A stretch of DNA of 45,532 nucleotides. Source: Pseudonocardiales bacterium (GTDB lineage: Bacteria > Actinomycetota > Actinomycetes > Mycobacteriales > Jatrophihabitantaceae). This document shows, piece by piece, positions 16,513 through 25,499 of the stretch (position 1 is the stretch's first letter; each line of letters begins with the position of its first letter). The stretch is from contig JAOPWD010000377.1 in the NCBI GenBank assembly GCA_025965875.1, positions 1-45,532 on the forward strand, given 5' to 3'. The notes below the pieces were generated by a model that made no database searches, was not told the DNA's origin, and worked only from the letters and a program-made list of their open reading frames with translations. Made by a program: the position numbers and the translations under genes.

Positions 16513-17498
16513 GCACGCTCATCGCCCTCGTGCTGTTCGGGGGCGTCGTCATGTACGCGATCTTCGGCGGGGCCGACTTCGGCGCGGGGTTTTGGGATCT
16601 CACCGCGGGCGGCGTCGAACGTGGTCGTCGGCCGCGACAGCTCATCGACGAATCGATCGGGCCGGTCTGGGAGGCCAACCACACCTGGCTCATCTACTGC
16701 CTGGTCGTGATGTGGACCGCCTTCCCGAGTGCGTTCGCCGCGATCATGACGACGCTCTACCTGCCGCTCGGTCTGGCCGCGCTGGGCATCGTGCTTCGGG
16801 GCTCGGGCTTCGCGTTCCGGAAGGTGTCGGGCCGGACGGCAGAGGAGCGCGTGAATGGTGCGGTGTTCGCCGTCTCGTCGGTCGTCACCCCGTTCTGCTT
16901 CGGGGCGGTAGCCGGTGGCATCGCGTCGGGCCGGGTGCCGACCGGGGGCAACGGGGACGCTGTCACGAGTTGGCTGAACCCGACGTCGATCACGGGCGGC
17001 ATTCTCGCGGTGACGGTGTGCGCCTACCTGGCGGCGGTGTTTCTCACCGAGGACGCCCGGCTGCGCGACGAGCCGGATCTCGAGTCCTGGGCGCGGCGTC
17101 GCGCGCTGGGTGCCGCCGCAGTGGCCGGAGCCGTGTCGATCGTCGGCTTGTTCGTCCTGCGCAGCGATGCGCACCGGCTCTACAGCCACCTGCTGCACCA
17201 GGGACTCGCGTTCGTGATCGTCTCGGTGCTCGCCGGGTTGGCCGCGCTGGTCGCGCTGCGCCGGGCGCAGCCGCGCATGGTGCGAGTGCTCGCGGTGCTG
17301 GCCGTCGGCGCCGTGCTCATCGGCTGGGGAGCGGCGCAATACCCGTATCTATTGGGCGACCACGTGTCCATCGCGTCGGCCGCAGCGCCCGGTCCGACGC
17401 TGGCCGCGCTGACCGTCGTGGCCGTCGTGGCGCTCGTCCTGGTGGTGCCGTCCCTAGCACTGCTGTTCATGCTGCAACAGCGTCGCCGACTTGAATAA
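16509..17498 (+). CDS. cydB: cytochrome bd oxidase subunit II
   Basis: Membrane partner of CydA, 329 aa with about eight membrane helices and no haem ligands of its own. The N-terminal signature GGADFGAGFWDL and the WEANHTWLIYC segment are typical of CydB. The ATG at 16509 overlaps the cydA TGA (ATGA), so both are made from one transcript. It is followed 29 bases later by an independently promoted aldo-keto reductase. Confidence 0.95.
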   Translation: MSTLIALVLFGGVVMYAIFGGADFGAGFWDLTAGGVERGRRPRQLIDESIGPVWEANHTWLIYCLVVMWTAFPSAFAAIMTTLYLPLGLAALGIVLRGSGFAFRKVSGRTAEERVNGAVFAVSSVVTPFCFGAVAGGIASGRVPTGGNGDAVTSWLNPTSITGGILAVTVCAYLAAVFLTEDARLRDEPDLESWARRRALGAAAVAGAVSIVGLFVLRSDAHRLYSHLLHQGLAFVIVSVLAGLAALVALRRAQPRMVRVLAVLAVGAVLIGWGAAQYPYLLGDHVSIASAAAPGPTLAALTVVAVVALVLVVPSLALLFMLQQRRRLE

Positions 17499-17521
17499 CG
17501 CACAGTCGCCCGGCATAGGTT
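17491..17521 (+). promoter_or_regulatory. promoter of a leaderless aldo-keto reductase gene
   Basis: TTGAAT at 17491-17496 and TAGGTT at 17516-17521 form a -35/-10 pair with a 19-base spacer. Six bases separate the -10 from the ATG at 17528, so the transcript should begin at the start codon. The -35 overlaps the last codons of cydB. Confidence 0.55.
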
Positions 17522-17527
17522 TGTGGC

Positions 17528-18484
17528 ATGACCATTCCGACTGTGAACCTCGGTGACTTGACGACCTCGGCGCAAGGGCTCGGCTGTATGGGGATGAGCG
17601 AGTTCTACGGCGACACGGACTGGGACGAGTCGATCGCAACGATCCATCGGGCGCTCGATCTAGGCGTCACCCTGATCGACACCGCCGATATCTACGGCAG
17701 CGGCCACAACGAGGTGCTCGTGGGGCGCGCGATCCACGATCGCCGCGACCGGGTCCAGTTGGCCACCAAGTTCGGCATCGATCGCTCCGGCGGCGAGGCC
17801 GACCGCAGGCTGCGCGGCACGGCCGCCTACGTGGCGAGGTCGTGCGAGTCGTCGCTGCTGCGACTGGGTGTGGACGTGATCGACCTGTACTACCTGCACC
17901 GCCCGGCGCAGGACGCCGAGATCGAGGAGACCGTCGGCGCGATGGCCGAGCTCGTCACTGCGGGCAAGGTGCGCCACCTCGGGCTGTCCGAGGTCGACAG
18001 CGATTTGCTGCGCCGCGCCCACGCCGTGCACCCCATCGCCGCCGTGCAGAGCGAGTACTCGCTGTGGACGCGCGATGCGGAGGCAGTCGTCGATGCACTA
18101 CGCGAGCTCGGTGGCGGCTTGGTGGCGTACTCGCCGCTCGGCCGCGGCTTCCTCACGGGCACCGTCGACCGAACCGCTCTCGGCGGCAAGGATTTCCGCG
18201 GCCGCAACCCCCGCTTCGCGGGCGAGGCCGGCGAGTCGAACCAGGCCATCGCCGACGCCGTCGCCGATGTTGCCGCTCGCAAGGGTGTGGCCCCCGCGCA
18301 GGTCGCTCTGGCTTGGGTACACGGCCAGGCAGCCCGCTTGGGCATCACCATCGTCCCCATCCCCGGCACCAAGCGGATCAAGTGGCTCGAGCAGAACGTC
18401 GCCGCGCTGGACGTCAGCCTCAGCGACGAGGACCTGGCCGACCTGGACCCGCTCGGCGCCCAGGTGGTCGGCGCTCGCTACTGA
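17528..18484 (+). CDS. aldo/keto reductase
   Basis: NADP(H)-dependent oxidoreductase of the AKR superfamily (AKR13/YakC-like), 318 aa, TIM barrel. The tetrad is visible as D and Y in [10 protein letters not shown] in LATKFG and H in YLHRP. NADPH-site stretches are [13 protein letters not shown] and [13 protein letters not shown]. The substrate is unknown. It has its own leaderless promoter rather than depending on cydAB, and it converges with aceE across a strong palindrome. Confidence 0.93.
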   Translation: MTIPTVNLGDLTTSAQGLGCMGMSEFYGDTDWDESIATIHRALDLGVTLIDTADIYGSGHNEVLVGRAIHDRRDRVQLATKFGIDRSGGEADRRLRGTAAYVARSCESSLLRLGVDVIDLYYLHRPAQDAEIEETVGAMAELVTAGKVRHLGLSEVDSDLLRRAHAVHPIAAVQSEYSLWTRDAEAVVDALRELGGGLVAYSPLGRGFLTGTVDRTALGGKDFRGRNPRFAGEAGESNQAIADAVADVAARKGVAPAQVALAWVHGQAARLGITIVPIPGTKRIKWLEQNVAALDVSLSDEDLADLDPLGAQVVGARY

Positions 18485-18515
18485 CCTGCCGCTTCACCCG
18501 CTGACGCACGTCAAC

Positions 18516-18585
18516 CCCCCGCTTTGCACCTTTCAGCGCCCCAAATCGGCGGAATTCGGGGCGCTGAAAGGTGCAAAGCGGGAGT
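18516..18585. repeat. long palindrome, copy 2, between convergent genes
   Basis: A perfect 25-bp stem: 18518-18542 pairs with 18559-18583 around a 16-base loop. The core arm GCTTTGCACCTTTCAGCGCC is shared with the copy at 6.7 kb. It occupies the gap between the 3' ends of the aldo-keto reductase (+) and aceE (-), again fitting a bidirectional transcription stop. No U-tract is present. Confidence 0.85.
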
Positions 18586-18596
18586 AGGTTGGGCGG

Positions 18597-21347
18597 CTAC
18601 GCGGAGCCCTCCGTGTTGCCGGCGCCGGCTGCGTTGACGTCGTGCAGTTCGTAACGGGCGATGGCCTCGCGCGGCACGTCCGGCTTCACCTCACCGCGGC
18701 GGGCCAGTTGTTCCAGTACGGCGACGGTTATCGACTGGGCGTCGACGTGGAAGAACCGGCGGGCCGCACCGCGCGTGTCGGCGAAACCGAAGCCGTCGGT
18801 GCCAAGCGAGGTGTAGTCGCCGGGAACCCACCGGGCGATCTGGTCGGGCACGGCCCGCATGTAGTCAGACACCGCCACCACCGGACCGGGCGCGTCGGCC
18901 AGTTTCTCTGTCACGTACGGCACCCGAGGCGACTCGGCCGGGTCGAGCAGCGACTGCTGCTCGCAGTCGATCGCGTCGCGCCGTAGCTCGTTCCAGGACG
19001 TGACCGACCAGACGTCGACGTCGACGTTCCACTCCTCGCCCAGCAGTCGCTGCGCCTCGAGCGCCCACGGCACGCCGACACCGGAGGCGAGCACCTGCGC
19101 CCGCGGTCGGCCCTGAACACCGAGCGCAGGGGAGTACAGGTAGATGCCGCGCAGCAGCCCGTCGACGTCGAGGCTCTCCGGCTCCTTGGGCTGGTTGATC
19201 GGCTCGTTGTAGATCGTCAGGTAGTAGAAGACGTCGCGGTCGGACTGCGGCGCGCCGTACGAGCCGATGCCGTACATCCGCTCGAGTCCGGCCCGCACGA
19301 TGTGCGCGATCTCGAAGGCGTACGCCGGGTCGTAGGTGACGCACGCCGGGTTGGTCGAGGCGAGCAACGGCGAGTGCCCGTCGGCATGCTGGAGCCCTTC
19401 ACCGGTCAGCGTCGTGCGGCCGGCCGTCGCGCCGAGGACGAAGCCACGGCCGAGTTGGTCGGCCAGCTGCCAGAACTGGTCGCCGGTGCGCTGGAAACCG
19501 AACATCGAATAGAAGATGTAGAACGGAATCATCGGCACGCCATGCGTCGCGTACGACGTCGCTGCCGCGGTCAATGACGCCATCGAGCCGGCTTCGCTGA
19601 TGCCCTCGTGCAGGATCTGCCCGGTCTTGGACTCCTTGTACGACAGCAGCATGTCGCGGTCGACAGCCTCGTACTCCTGCCCGTGCGGCGAGTAAATCTT
19701 GGCCGTGGGGAAGATCGCGTCCAGGCCGAACGTGCGCGCCTCGTCCGGGATGATCGGCACGAACCGCTGGCCGATCTCCTTGTCCTTCATGAGGTCCTTG
19801 AACAAGCGGACCGTCGCCATCGTGGTCGCGACCTGCTGCTTGCCCGACCCGCCGCGCATCTCGGCGTAGGCCGCCTCGCCCGGCAGGGTCAGCGGCTTGG
19901 CTCGCACGATCCGCTTGGGCACCGCGCCGCCGAGTGCCGCGCGGCGCTCCTTCATGTACTGGATCTCGTCGGACTTCTCGCCCGGGTGGTAGTACGGCGG
20001 CAGGTCGGCGGCGAGGGCCTCGTCCGAGATCGGCAGGTACAGCCGGTCACGGAACGCCTTCAGGTCCGCGCTGGTGAGCTTCTTCATCTGGTGGGTCGCG
20101 TTGCGCCCCTCGAAGCTCTCCAGCGTCCAACCCTTGATGGTGTGCGCCAGAATGACGGTGGGCTGGCCGACGTGCTCACGCGCGGACTGGAAGGCGGCGT
20201 AGACCTTGCGATAGTCGTGCCCGCCGCGCGAGAGCTTGCGCAACTCGTCGTCGGACATGTCCTCGACCATCTTGCGCAGCCGCGGGTCGTCGCCGAAGAA
20301 GTGATCGCGGATGTAGGCGCCGGACTCGGTGGTGTAGGTCTGGAACTGACCGTCCGGCGTCGAGTTCATCTTGTTGACGAGCACGCCGGATCCGTCGCGG
20401 GCCGGCAGCGGATCCCAGTCCCGTCCCCAGATGACCTTGATGACGTTCCAGCCGGCGCCGCGGAAGTAGGACTCCAGCTCCTGGATGATCTTGCCGTTGC
20501 CGCGCACCGGTCCGTCGAGGCGCTGCAGGTTGCAGTTGATGACGAAGGTGAGGTTGTCGAGTTCCTCGCGGGAGGCGACGCCGATGGCGCCGAGCGACTC
20601 GATCTCGTCCATCTCACCGTCGCCGAGGAAAGCCCAGACGTGCGAGTTGGAGGTGTCGGCCAGGCCGCGGGCATGCAGGTAGCGGTTGAACCGGGCCTGG
20701 TAGATGGCGCCGATCGGGCCCAGGCCCATCGAGACGGTCGGAAACTCCCAGAACTCCGACATGAGCCGCGGGTGCGGGTAGGAGGACAGGCCGTAGGGGG
20801 CGTGCGACTTCTCCTGGCGGAAGCCGTCGAGGTGGCGCTCGGTGAGCCGGCCCTCGAGGAAGGCGCGCGCATAGATGCCTGGGGCGGCGTGGCCCTGGAA
20901 GTAGATCTGGTCGCCGGTGCCGCTGGCCAGGTCTTTGCCGCGGAAGAAGTGGTTGTAGCCGACCTCGTACAGCGACGCCGCGCTGGCGTAGGTGGCGATG
21001 TGCCCGCCGACGCCGACCTTCTTGTTCGCCCGGGACACCATGATGGCGGCGTTCCAGCGGATGTAGGCGCGGATCCGGCGTTCGATGTCCTCATCGCCCG
21101 GGAACCACGGCTCGCGTTCGGGCGGAATCGTGTTGATGTAATCGGTGCTGCGCAGGGCGGGCACCCCGACCTGGCGCTCGCGAGCCCGTTCGAGCAGCTT
21201 GAGCATCAGGAACCGCGCGCGCTGGCGGCCGTCGGAGTCGACCGCCGCGTCGAACGATTCGATCCACTCCCGGGTCTCTTCGGGATCGATGTCCGGCAAC
21301 TGGCTCGGCAGGCCGTCGGTAATAATGTTGAATCGGTCGCGTGTCAC
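18597..21347 (-). CDS. aceE: pyruvate dehydrogenase E1 component, homodimeric type
   Basis: Thiamine-diphosphate enzyme that decarboxylates pyruvate and acetylates E2, feeding acetyl-CoA to the fatty-acid genes nearby. The 916-aa length and many stretches match actinobacterial Ace[51 protein letters not shown], the ThDP motif GDGEMDE followed by [12 protein letters not shown], and [11 protein letters not shown]. The GTG at 21347 is seven bases after a GACACT -10 box and suits a leaderless start. An upstream open stretch lies in the divergent promoter and is not part of the family. Confidence 0.96.
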   Translation of the reverse strand: MTRDRFNIITDGLPSQLPDIDPEETREWIESFDAAVDSDGRQRARFLMLKLLERARERQVGVPALRSTDYINTIPPEREPWFPGDEDIERRIRAYIRWNAAIMVSRANKKVGVGGHIATYASAASLYEVGYNHFFRGKDLASGTGDQIYFQGHAAPGIYARAFLEGRLTERHLDGFRQEKSHAPYGLSSYPHPRLMSEFWEFPTVSMGLGPIGAIYQARFNRYLHARGLADTSNSHVWAFLGDGEMDEIESLGAIGVASREELDNLTFVINCNLQRLDGPVRGNGKIIQELESYFRGAGWNVIKVIWGRDWDPLPARDGSGVLVNKMNSTPDGQFQTYTTESGAYIRDHFFGDDPRLRKMVEDMSDDELRKLSRGGHDYRKVYAAFQSAREHVGQPTVILAHTIKGWTLESFEGRNATHQMKKLTSADLKAFRDRLYLPISDEALAADLPPYYHPGEKSDEIQYMKERRAALGGAVPKRIVRAKPLTLPGEAAYAEMRGGSGKQQVATTMATVRLFKDLMKDKEIGQRFVPIIPDEARTFGLDAIFPTAKIYSPHGQEYEAVDRDMLLSYKESKTGQILHEGISEAGSMASLTAAATSYATHGVPMIPFYIFYSMFGFQRTGDQFWQLADQLGRGFVLGATAGRTTLTGEGLQHADGHSPLLASTNPACVTYDPAYAFEIAHIVRAGLERMYGIGSYGAPQSDRDVFYYLTIYNEPINQPKEPESLDVDGLLRGIYLYSPALGVQGRPRAQVLASGVGVPWALEAQRLLGEEWNVDVDVWSVTSWNELRRDAIDCEQQSLLDPAESPRVPYVTEKLADAPGPVVAVSDYMRAVPDQIARWVPGDYTSLGTDGFGFADTRGAARRFFHVDAQSITVAVLEQLARRGEVKPDVPREAIARYELHDVNAAGAGNTEGSA

Positions 21348-21354
21348 GCCCTCC

Positions 21355-21385
21355 AGTGTCCACCAAGCCGAGCCGCTAGGGTCAA
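21355..21385 (-). promoter_or_regulatory. putative aceE promoter, leaderless
   Basis: On the minus strand TTGACC (21380-21385) and GACACT (21355-21360) are separated by 19 bases. Seven bases follow to the GTG at 21347, so the transcript would start at or next to the start codon. The GGAGGG immediately before the GTG is too close to serve as its ribosome site. Confidence 0.4.
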
Positions 21386-21447
21386 GTGGACAGTTACCGC
21401 GTAGTAATGCTGTTTGGTAGACCGATCGAACCTCAGGAGGATGTCGC

Positions 21448-21882
21448 GTGAGCACCAGCTCACCGTCCGGTAACGGACCGGGTGTTGCGGAGCGGATGGG
21501 TTTCCAGAACGAAATGGTCGTGATGGAAATTGGCTACGACGACGATGTCGACGAGGAATTGCGTGGTCAGATCGAGAGCCACGTCGGAACCGGGCTGGTC
21601 AACGAGGACTCTGACGAAGTCATCGATGTGGTGCTGCTCTGGTACCGCGAGGACGACGGCGACCTGGGTGACCTGCTGGTCGACGCGATCAGGCCACTGG
21701 CCGACGACGGGTTCATCTGGCTGCTGACGCCCAAGCGGGGTCGCGACGGGTACGTCGAGCCGTCCGACATCGCCGAGGCGTCCTCGGTGGCCGGGCTGTC
21801 GCAGACCTCGATCACGACGGCGGGCACGGAGTGGTCGGCTGCCCGACTGACGTCACGCAAGTCCATGGGAGCCAAGCGGTGA
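21448..21882 (+). CDS. DUF3052 family protein
   Basis: Small acidic protein of 144 aa of the actinobacterial DUF3052 family (Rv2239c-like), of unknown function. Family landmarks are [27 protein letters not shown] and [20 protein letters not shown]. The GTG at 21448 has a full AGGAGG at 21436-21441. It overlaps ahpE by GTGA and is divergent from aceE, the same arrangement as in mycobacteria. Confidence 0.9.
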   Translation: MSTSSPSGNGPGVAERMGFQNEMVVMEIGYDDDVDEELRGQIESHVGTGLVNEDSDEVIDVVLLWYREDDGDLGDLLVDAIRPLADDGFIWLLTPKRGRDGYVEPSDIAEASSVAGLSQTSITTAGTEWSAARLTSRKSMGAKR

Positions 21883-22334
21883 TCGAAGTCGGCGAGCAGG
21901 CCCCCGACTTCACCTTGCGCGACCAGAACAACGAGGAGTTCACCCTGTCCTCGTCCCGCGGCGTGCGCTCGGTGCTCGTGATTTTCTACCCTTTGGCGTT
22001 CACCGGAATCTGCACCGACGAACTCGGCGCGGTGCGCGACGACACGTCGACCTACCAGAACGGCGACGTTCAGGCCGTGTCGATCAGCGTCGACTCGGCG
22101 TACGTGCAGAAGATCTTCAGTCAGCGGGAGGGCTACGAGTTCCCGATGCTGTCGGACTTCTGGCCGCACGGCGGCGTGGCCAAGAGCTACGGCGTCTTCA
22201 ACGAGGACAACGGCTTCGCCAACCGGGGCACGTTCCTGGTCGACAAGGACGGCATCGTCCGCTTCGCACAGATGAATGGGCCGGGCGAGGGCCGCAACGC
22301 CGACAATTGGCGCGACGCGATCGCCAAGCTGTAA
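21879..22334 (+). CDS. ahpE: one-cysteine peroxiredoxin AhpE
   Basis: Thiol peroxidase that reduces hydroperoxides and peroxynitrite; AhpE of M. tuberculosis is recycled by mycoredoxin and mycothiol. The protein has 151 aa with peroxidatic C45 in FTGICTDEL and no resolving cysteine. PLAFTG and FWPHGGVAKSYGV are typical. The GTG start at 21879 overlaps the DUF3052 stop. Together with mscR it supports a mycothiol-based thiol system. Confidence 0.94.
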   Translation: MIEVGEQAPDFTLRDQNNEEFTLSSSRGVRSVLVIFYPLAFTGICTDELGAVRDDTSTYQNGDVQAVSISVDSAYVQKIFSQREGYEFPMLSDFWPHGGVAKSYGVFNEDNGFANRGTFLVDKDGIVRFAQMNGPGEGRNADNWRDAIAKL

Positions 22335-22386
22335 CCGGCCGTCCTTGATCAACTCGCGTCTGGTGCGGGCGCTATCGGCCCGGCTC

Positions 22387-22408
22387 GATCACCCAACGTG
22401 AGGTGATC
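22387..22408. terminator. bidirectional hairpin between ahpE and the methyltransferase gene
   Basis: GATCACC (22387-22393) pairs perfectly with GGTGATC (22402-22408) across an eight-base loop, and a second small hairpin (GGCGC/GCGCC) follows at about 22415-22429. The position between convergent genes suggests transcription stop. There is no U-tract. Confidence 0.4.
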
Positions 22409-22421
22409 ACCCGTGGCGCCG

Positions 22422-23021
22422 CTAGCGCCGGTGGGCTCGGACGAGCGCATCGACGGCGGGACGGTCCGCCCCGTCCACCGGCCGGTGCACTGCCTCGGCG
22501 CGTTCGATCACCAGGTCTGTGCCGGCCAAGTCAGCGACGACGTCGGCCGCCGTGAAGAGCACCGCCGGGTCCTGCGGGCCGCCCACTCCGTCGGCGATGT
22601 TCGTCGAGTCGTGGCCGATGACCAGCAGCGTGCCACCCGAACCGAGAGCGTCGGCCGCTCGCATCAGCGCGGCCCGCCACTCGGCGCGCGGGAGTTGCAG
22701 GTAGCAAAGCAGCGCCAGGTCGACGTGCTCGGCGCAGCGGTACGTCGTCGCGTCGGCGTGGACCCAATCGACCCGCGTCGGGGGAGCCTGGCGCGACTCC
22801 AGGGCACGGCCCTTGTCGAGGGCGACCGCGGAGAAGTCGATCGCGCTGACTTGCCACCCCCGGACCGCCAGCCACAGTGCGTTGCGTCCCTCGCCGCAGG
22901 CCAGGTCCAGAGCGCGGCCCGGCGCCAGGTCGGCCAGCTCGCGCTCGACCCAACGGTTCGGCGGCGTCCCCCACACCAGGTCGGTCGAGCGGTAGCGCTC
23001 ATCCCATTGCTCGGCCTTCAT
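22422..23021 (-). CDS. class I SAM-dependent methyltransferase
   Basis: Small methyltransferase of 199 aa. Motif I reads ALDLACGEGRNALWLA (about residues 37-52), then the acidic residue of motif II in VSAIDFS, and motif IV near LLCYLQLPR. It resembles the tellurite-resistance/thiopurine-type small methyltransferases with an N-terminal WDERYRSTDLVWG. The substrate is unknown. The ATG at 23021 overlaps the SURF1 stop (ATGA), so it is the second gene of a SURF1 operon. Confidence 0.88.
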   Translation of the reverse strand: MKAEQWDERYRSTDLVWGTPPNRWVERELADLAPGRALDLACGEGRNALWLAVRGWQVSAIDFSAVALDKGRALESRQAPPTRVDWVHADATTYRCAEHVDLALLCYLQLPRAEWRAALMRAADALGSGGTLLVIGHDSTNIADGVGGPQDPAVLFTAADVVADLAGTDLVIERAEAVHRPVDGADRPAVDALVRAHRR

Positions 23022-23887
23022 CGGCGCACGGTGCGGCCGTAGCGGTCGGCGAGCTTGGCCGCGCGGTCCTGTGCGGGCGGGTCCGGCGTCTGCTCGGGCG
23101 CCGGGCCGCGGGCCTCATCGAAGTCGCGGTCGTCGCGTTGCCGGGTCTCGGCGCGCACCATCGCGACCGGGGCGGCGAGCGCGAGCAGCGCGAACAGGTA
23201 CCACTGGATGATGTAGGCGATGTGCTGCGGCTCGATAGCGCCGCCCGCCGGGTTGGACAGGTCCGGCTCCGGGATCGCGATGAGCCGCGCTGTGCCCGGT
23301 TGGCCGCTCAACAACTCGGCGTAGCCGTCGAACACCGGAGCGCCGATCCGGGCTGCCTGGTCGCCGGGGTTGATTGATTCGAGTTGGTGGTTGGCCAGCT
23401 GCGCGGCCTGGTCGTGGCGCGACTCGCCCGGCTGGAGGCGTGCAGTGACAGTCACGGTCCCGCTCGGCGGGGCAGGAACCTTCGGCGCCGCGACGGTCGA
23501 AGCCGAATCGGGGACGAATCCGCGCACGACCAGTAGGGTGCCATCGGCCGTCCGCAACGGTGTCAGGACGAGATACCCGGTCGTGTCGTCGACGGTGCGC
23601 TGGCGAACCAGGCCCTGGTCCACCGTGTCGTAGCTGCCGGTGAGCTGCACGGTGCGGAACTGGATCTTGTGCTGGCGCGGCGGAGCCCCGTGGCCACCGA
23701 CCAAGGGCAGCACGCTGGCCACCGGGACTACGGCGGCATGCGCGTTGCGCCGTAGCTCGTCGTTCGCGCCGACCTTGCCCTCGAGGCGCACGATCTGCCA
23801 CGTGCCCGCCAGCACGCACACGGCGGCGACCAGCAGCATGAGGACGGACAATGCCGCGTAGCGGGGTTGGCGCAGCATCCTCAGCAC
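23018..23887 (-). CDS. SURF1-family cytochrome oxidase biogenesis protein
   Basis: Membrane protein of the SURF1/SHY1 family, used in assembly of haem-copper oxidases. It has about 289 aa with a membrane segment near each end (about residues 12-30 and 225-245), enclosing an extracytoplasmic domain with FRTVQLTGSYD and LLVVRGFVP. The C-terminus HIAYIIQWYLFALLAL is typical. The GTG at 23887 is chosen because TACCGT lies six bases upstream; an in-frame ATG at 23878 is the alternative. Confidence 0.9.
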   Translation of the reverse strand: MLRMLRQPRYAALSVLMLLVAAVCVLAGTWQIVRLEGKVGANDELRRNAHAAVVPVASVLPLVGGHGAPPRQHKIQFRTVQLTGSYDTVDQGLVRQRTVDDTTGYLVLTPLRTADGTLLVVRGFVPDSASTVAAPKVPAPPSGTVTVTARLQPGESRHDQAAQLANHQLESINPGDQAARIGAPVFDGYAELLSGQPGTARLIAIPEPDLSNPAGGAIEPQHIAYIIQWYLFALLALAAPVAMVRAETRQRDDRDFDEARGPAPEQTPDPPAQDRAAKLADRYGRTVRR

Positions 23888-23893
23888 CAGACA

Positions 23894-23899
23894 ACGGTA
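23894..23899 (-). promoter_or_regulatory. -10 box of a leaderless SURF1 gene
   Basis: TACCGT on the minus strand with six bases to the GTG at 23887. It supports that start over the ATG three codons downstream. Confidence 0.45.
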
Positions 23900-23960
23900 C
23901 GGCGCGATCGCGCGTCCATCGGCCGGTACCCTGGGCCGGGCCCGCCGGCGGCAGGCCACA

Positions 23961-24035
23961 GGGCGCTTAGCTCAGCGGGAGAGCACTCGGCTTACACCCG
24001 AGCGGTCACTGGTTCGATCCCAGTAGCGCCCACCA
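23961..24035 (+). tRNA. tRNA-Val (anticodon TAC)
   Basis: Complete 75-base tRNA with encoded CCA. The seven-bp acceptor stem pairs GGGCGCT with AGCGCCC. The D-loop holds TAGCTCAGCGGGAGAGC, the anticodon stem is CTCGG/CCGAG with loop CTTACAC (anticodon TAC), and the T-arm has GGTTCGATCCC. I found no repeat of its 3' end further on, so no integrated element is supported. Confidence 0.97.
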
Positions 24036-24544
24036 GCCAGTGCCACGACGTTGGATGTCAAAAAGTATGGGGATTAGGCAACGGACCAGCACCATCCTGT
24101 TTAGGTGCCGGCCGTGCCTTAGGTGATGACGTGGTCGGGGGTTCCGCGCCAACACCAGCTCGGGTGATCAGAGATTATGGAAAATCCCGGATCGAGCTAA
24201 TCGCCATGGGTGACTGTGTGCAGGCTGAATTAGCAGATATGGCGCGGGCTCCGGAATATCTCAGACTCGACATCGGGTGGCTGAAGATGCGCCGAGCGGG
24301 CAGCGGGCCTAGGCCTGTACGCCTGATAGCCATCGAGTTCCTCCCCATGACTGCGCAACACAAAGCCTCGCCCCCCGACGACGGCAATTGATGTCAGCCA
24401 CTACTCGAGCCAATCGGCTACTTGTTGAGCCGATCGGATCTGAATGCCGCCACGAAGCTAAGCCGGCGTCGACATCTACGCAGAATGATGACGCACTCAG
24501 GCAGAATTAGCGAGCCGAACTGATCAATTGTGTTATTGCTTAGA
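24036..24544. other. gene-poor, less GC-rich stretch after tRNA-Val
   Basis: About 500 bases with no recognisable gene. A plus-strand frame ending at 24391 could encode a peptide of roughly 60 aa from the ATG at 24207, but it has no family resemblance, no clear ribosome site and poorer codon bias than neighbours. The composition is visibly less GC-rich, and AAAAAG and AATTG tracts occur. It may be decayed sequence next to the tRNA. Confidence 0.4.
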
Positions 24545-24562
24545 CAGAGAATTACTTCTCTG
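24545..24562. repeat. short perfect hairpin
   Basis: CAGAGA (24545-24550) pairs with TCTCTG (24557-24562) across the loop ATTACT. It is isolated in the gene-poor stretch and its function is unclear. Confidence 0.35.
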
Positions 24563-24614
24563 AAAGGTACCGGGCAAATTCACGCGGCTCCGCTTGGGTT
24601 TGGTACGGAATGGC

Positions 24615-24653
24615 GACCCGGCCGGCGCCTGGGGTTGAGGCACCGGCCGGGTC
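24615..24653 (-). terminator. strong hairpin downstream of the STAS gene
   Basis: GACCCGGCCGG (24615-24625) pairs perfectly with CCGGCCGGGTC (24643-24653) over a 17-base loop. It lies about 60 bases past the STAS stop and is the likely end of that transcript; no U-tract follows. Confidence 0.5.
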
Positions 24654-24710
24654 TGTGGAGGTGGTGGCTTGGGGGCAAGCACGCCAACGTGTGTCCTGGC
24701 TGGCGCAGCT

Positions 24711-25055
24711 TCAGGCCGCCTCTCGCAGCCTGCTGAAGCTGCCGAATCTGCGGCGTTGCCTGGCTGCCGCGCCCACGACCTTGAAATCCGCGCCGATTGC
24801 GGCCAGCTCGTTGCCGAGGTTCGCGATGCAGGCGATTCCGGCGGCGTCGATGACGGAAACACCGCTGATGTCGACCGTGCTATCGCCCGGGTTGAGTGCG
24901 ATCAAGGTGGCCGTGACATCGGCCAATACCTCGACGTTCTTGTTGTCGACCCGGCCCCGCAGAGAGATCCGCCGCTCGTACAGATCGAGTTGCACCGCCA
25001 ACACGGGATCCGCCGACGCCGTTGCGTTCCTGATTTCGTCGACCCACCAGCACAT
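24711..25055 (-). CDS. STAS-domain protein (anti-sigma-factor-antagonist-like)
   Basis: About 114 aa from the ATG at 25055, nearly all one STAS domain: beta strands in VLAVQLDLYERRISLRGRVD, helix, then VDISGVSVIDAAGIACIANLG and ADFKVVGAAARQRRRF. STAS proteins such as SpoIIAA bind anti-sigma kinases and are switched by phosphorylation of a serine in the DSSG loop. Here that loop is DAAG, so both serines are replaced and classical phosphoswitching is not possible. A GTG at 25226 would add 57 residues of low-complexity sequence and is less likely. No kinase or sigma partner is adjacent. Confidence 0.75.
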   Translation of the reverse strand: MCWWVDEIRNATASADPVLAVQLDLYERRISLRGRVDNKNVEVLADVTATLIALNPGDSTVDISGVSVIDAAGIACIANLGNELAAIGADFKVVGAAARQRRRFGSFSRLREAA

Positions 25056-25217
25056 CAACGAGGACTGGGCGCTCGACACCAGGCTGGGCGTGACTCGTCG
25101 CAACGGTCCGCCCGCGGCTTGAGCGGACGAGAGCTGCGGGATCGGCCGTCGGGGCCGCCGGGTCGCCCCGACCAAAGACAACACGCGTAATGGCGCCCGT
25201 CTGAGCGAGATAACCAT

Positions 25218-25244
25218 GGTGATCACCGATCGTGAACGATCACC
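25218..25244. promoter_or_regulatory. inverted-repeat cluster upstream of the STAS and Crp-type genes
   Basis: GGTGATCACC (25218-25227) is a perfect 10-bp palindrome, and its left half also pairs with GATCACC at 25238-25244. It lies between the divergent STAS and Crp-type genes and may be an operator; which protein binds is unknown. The remaining bases to 25499 hold nothing I can identify. Confidence 0.3.
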
Positions 25245-25499
25245 GAGTTGTCCAGTTCGAGCTGGTGCTCAACGAGGACCGTGTTGCTAGGCCCGCGTTT
25301 CTGGACCGGCTGCTGCCTCAACCGTCCACGATATTAACGCCTGGTTCACAGGTCTGACCAGCTTTTCTTTGACAGGCCTTTCCGCCGGCTGTGCGGTGCG
25401 GGCCTGGCGGGACAACCGCCTGACGAGTGACCACCGACGGCACGGTCACAATCCGTCACCGCTGGCTCGGCTACGCTCAGCGCGACTTGTTCAGCGGGG

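Noticed and set aside
19608-21404. Long open frame (about 598 codons) opposite aceE
   Set aside because: It mirrors the aceE codons on the other strand, has no family resemblance and a composition typical of high-GC shadow frames.
23961-24035. tRNA-Val as the attachment site of an integrated element
   Set aside because: No integrase and no downstream duplicate of the tRNA 3' end were found in the window.
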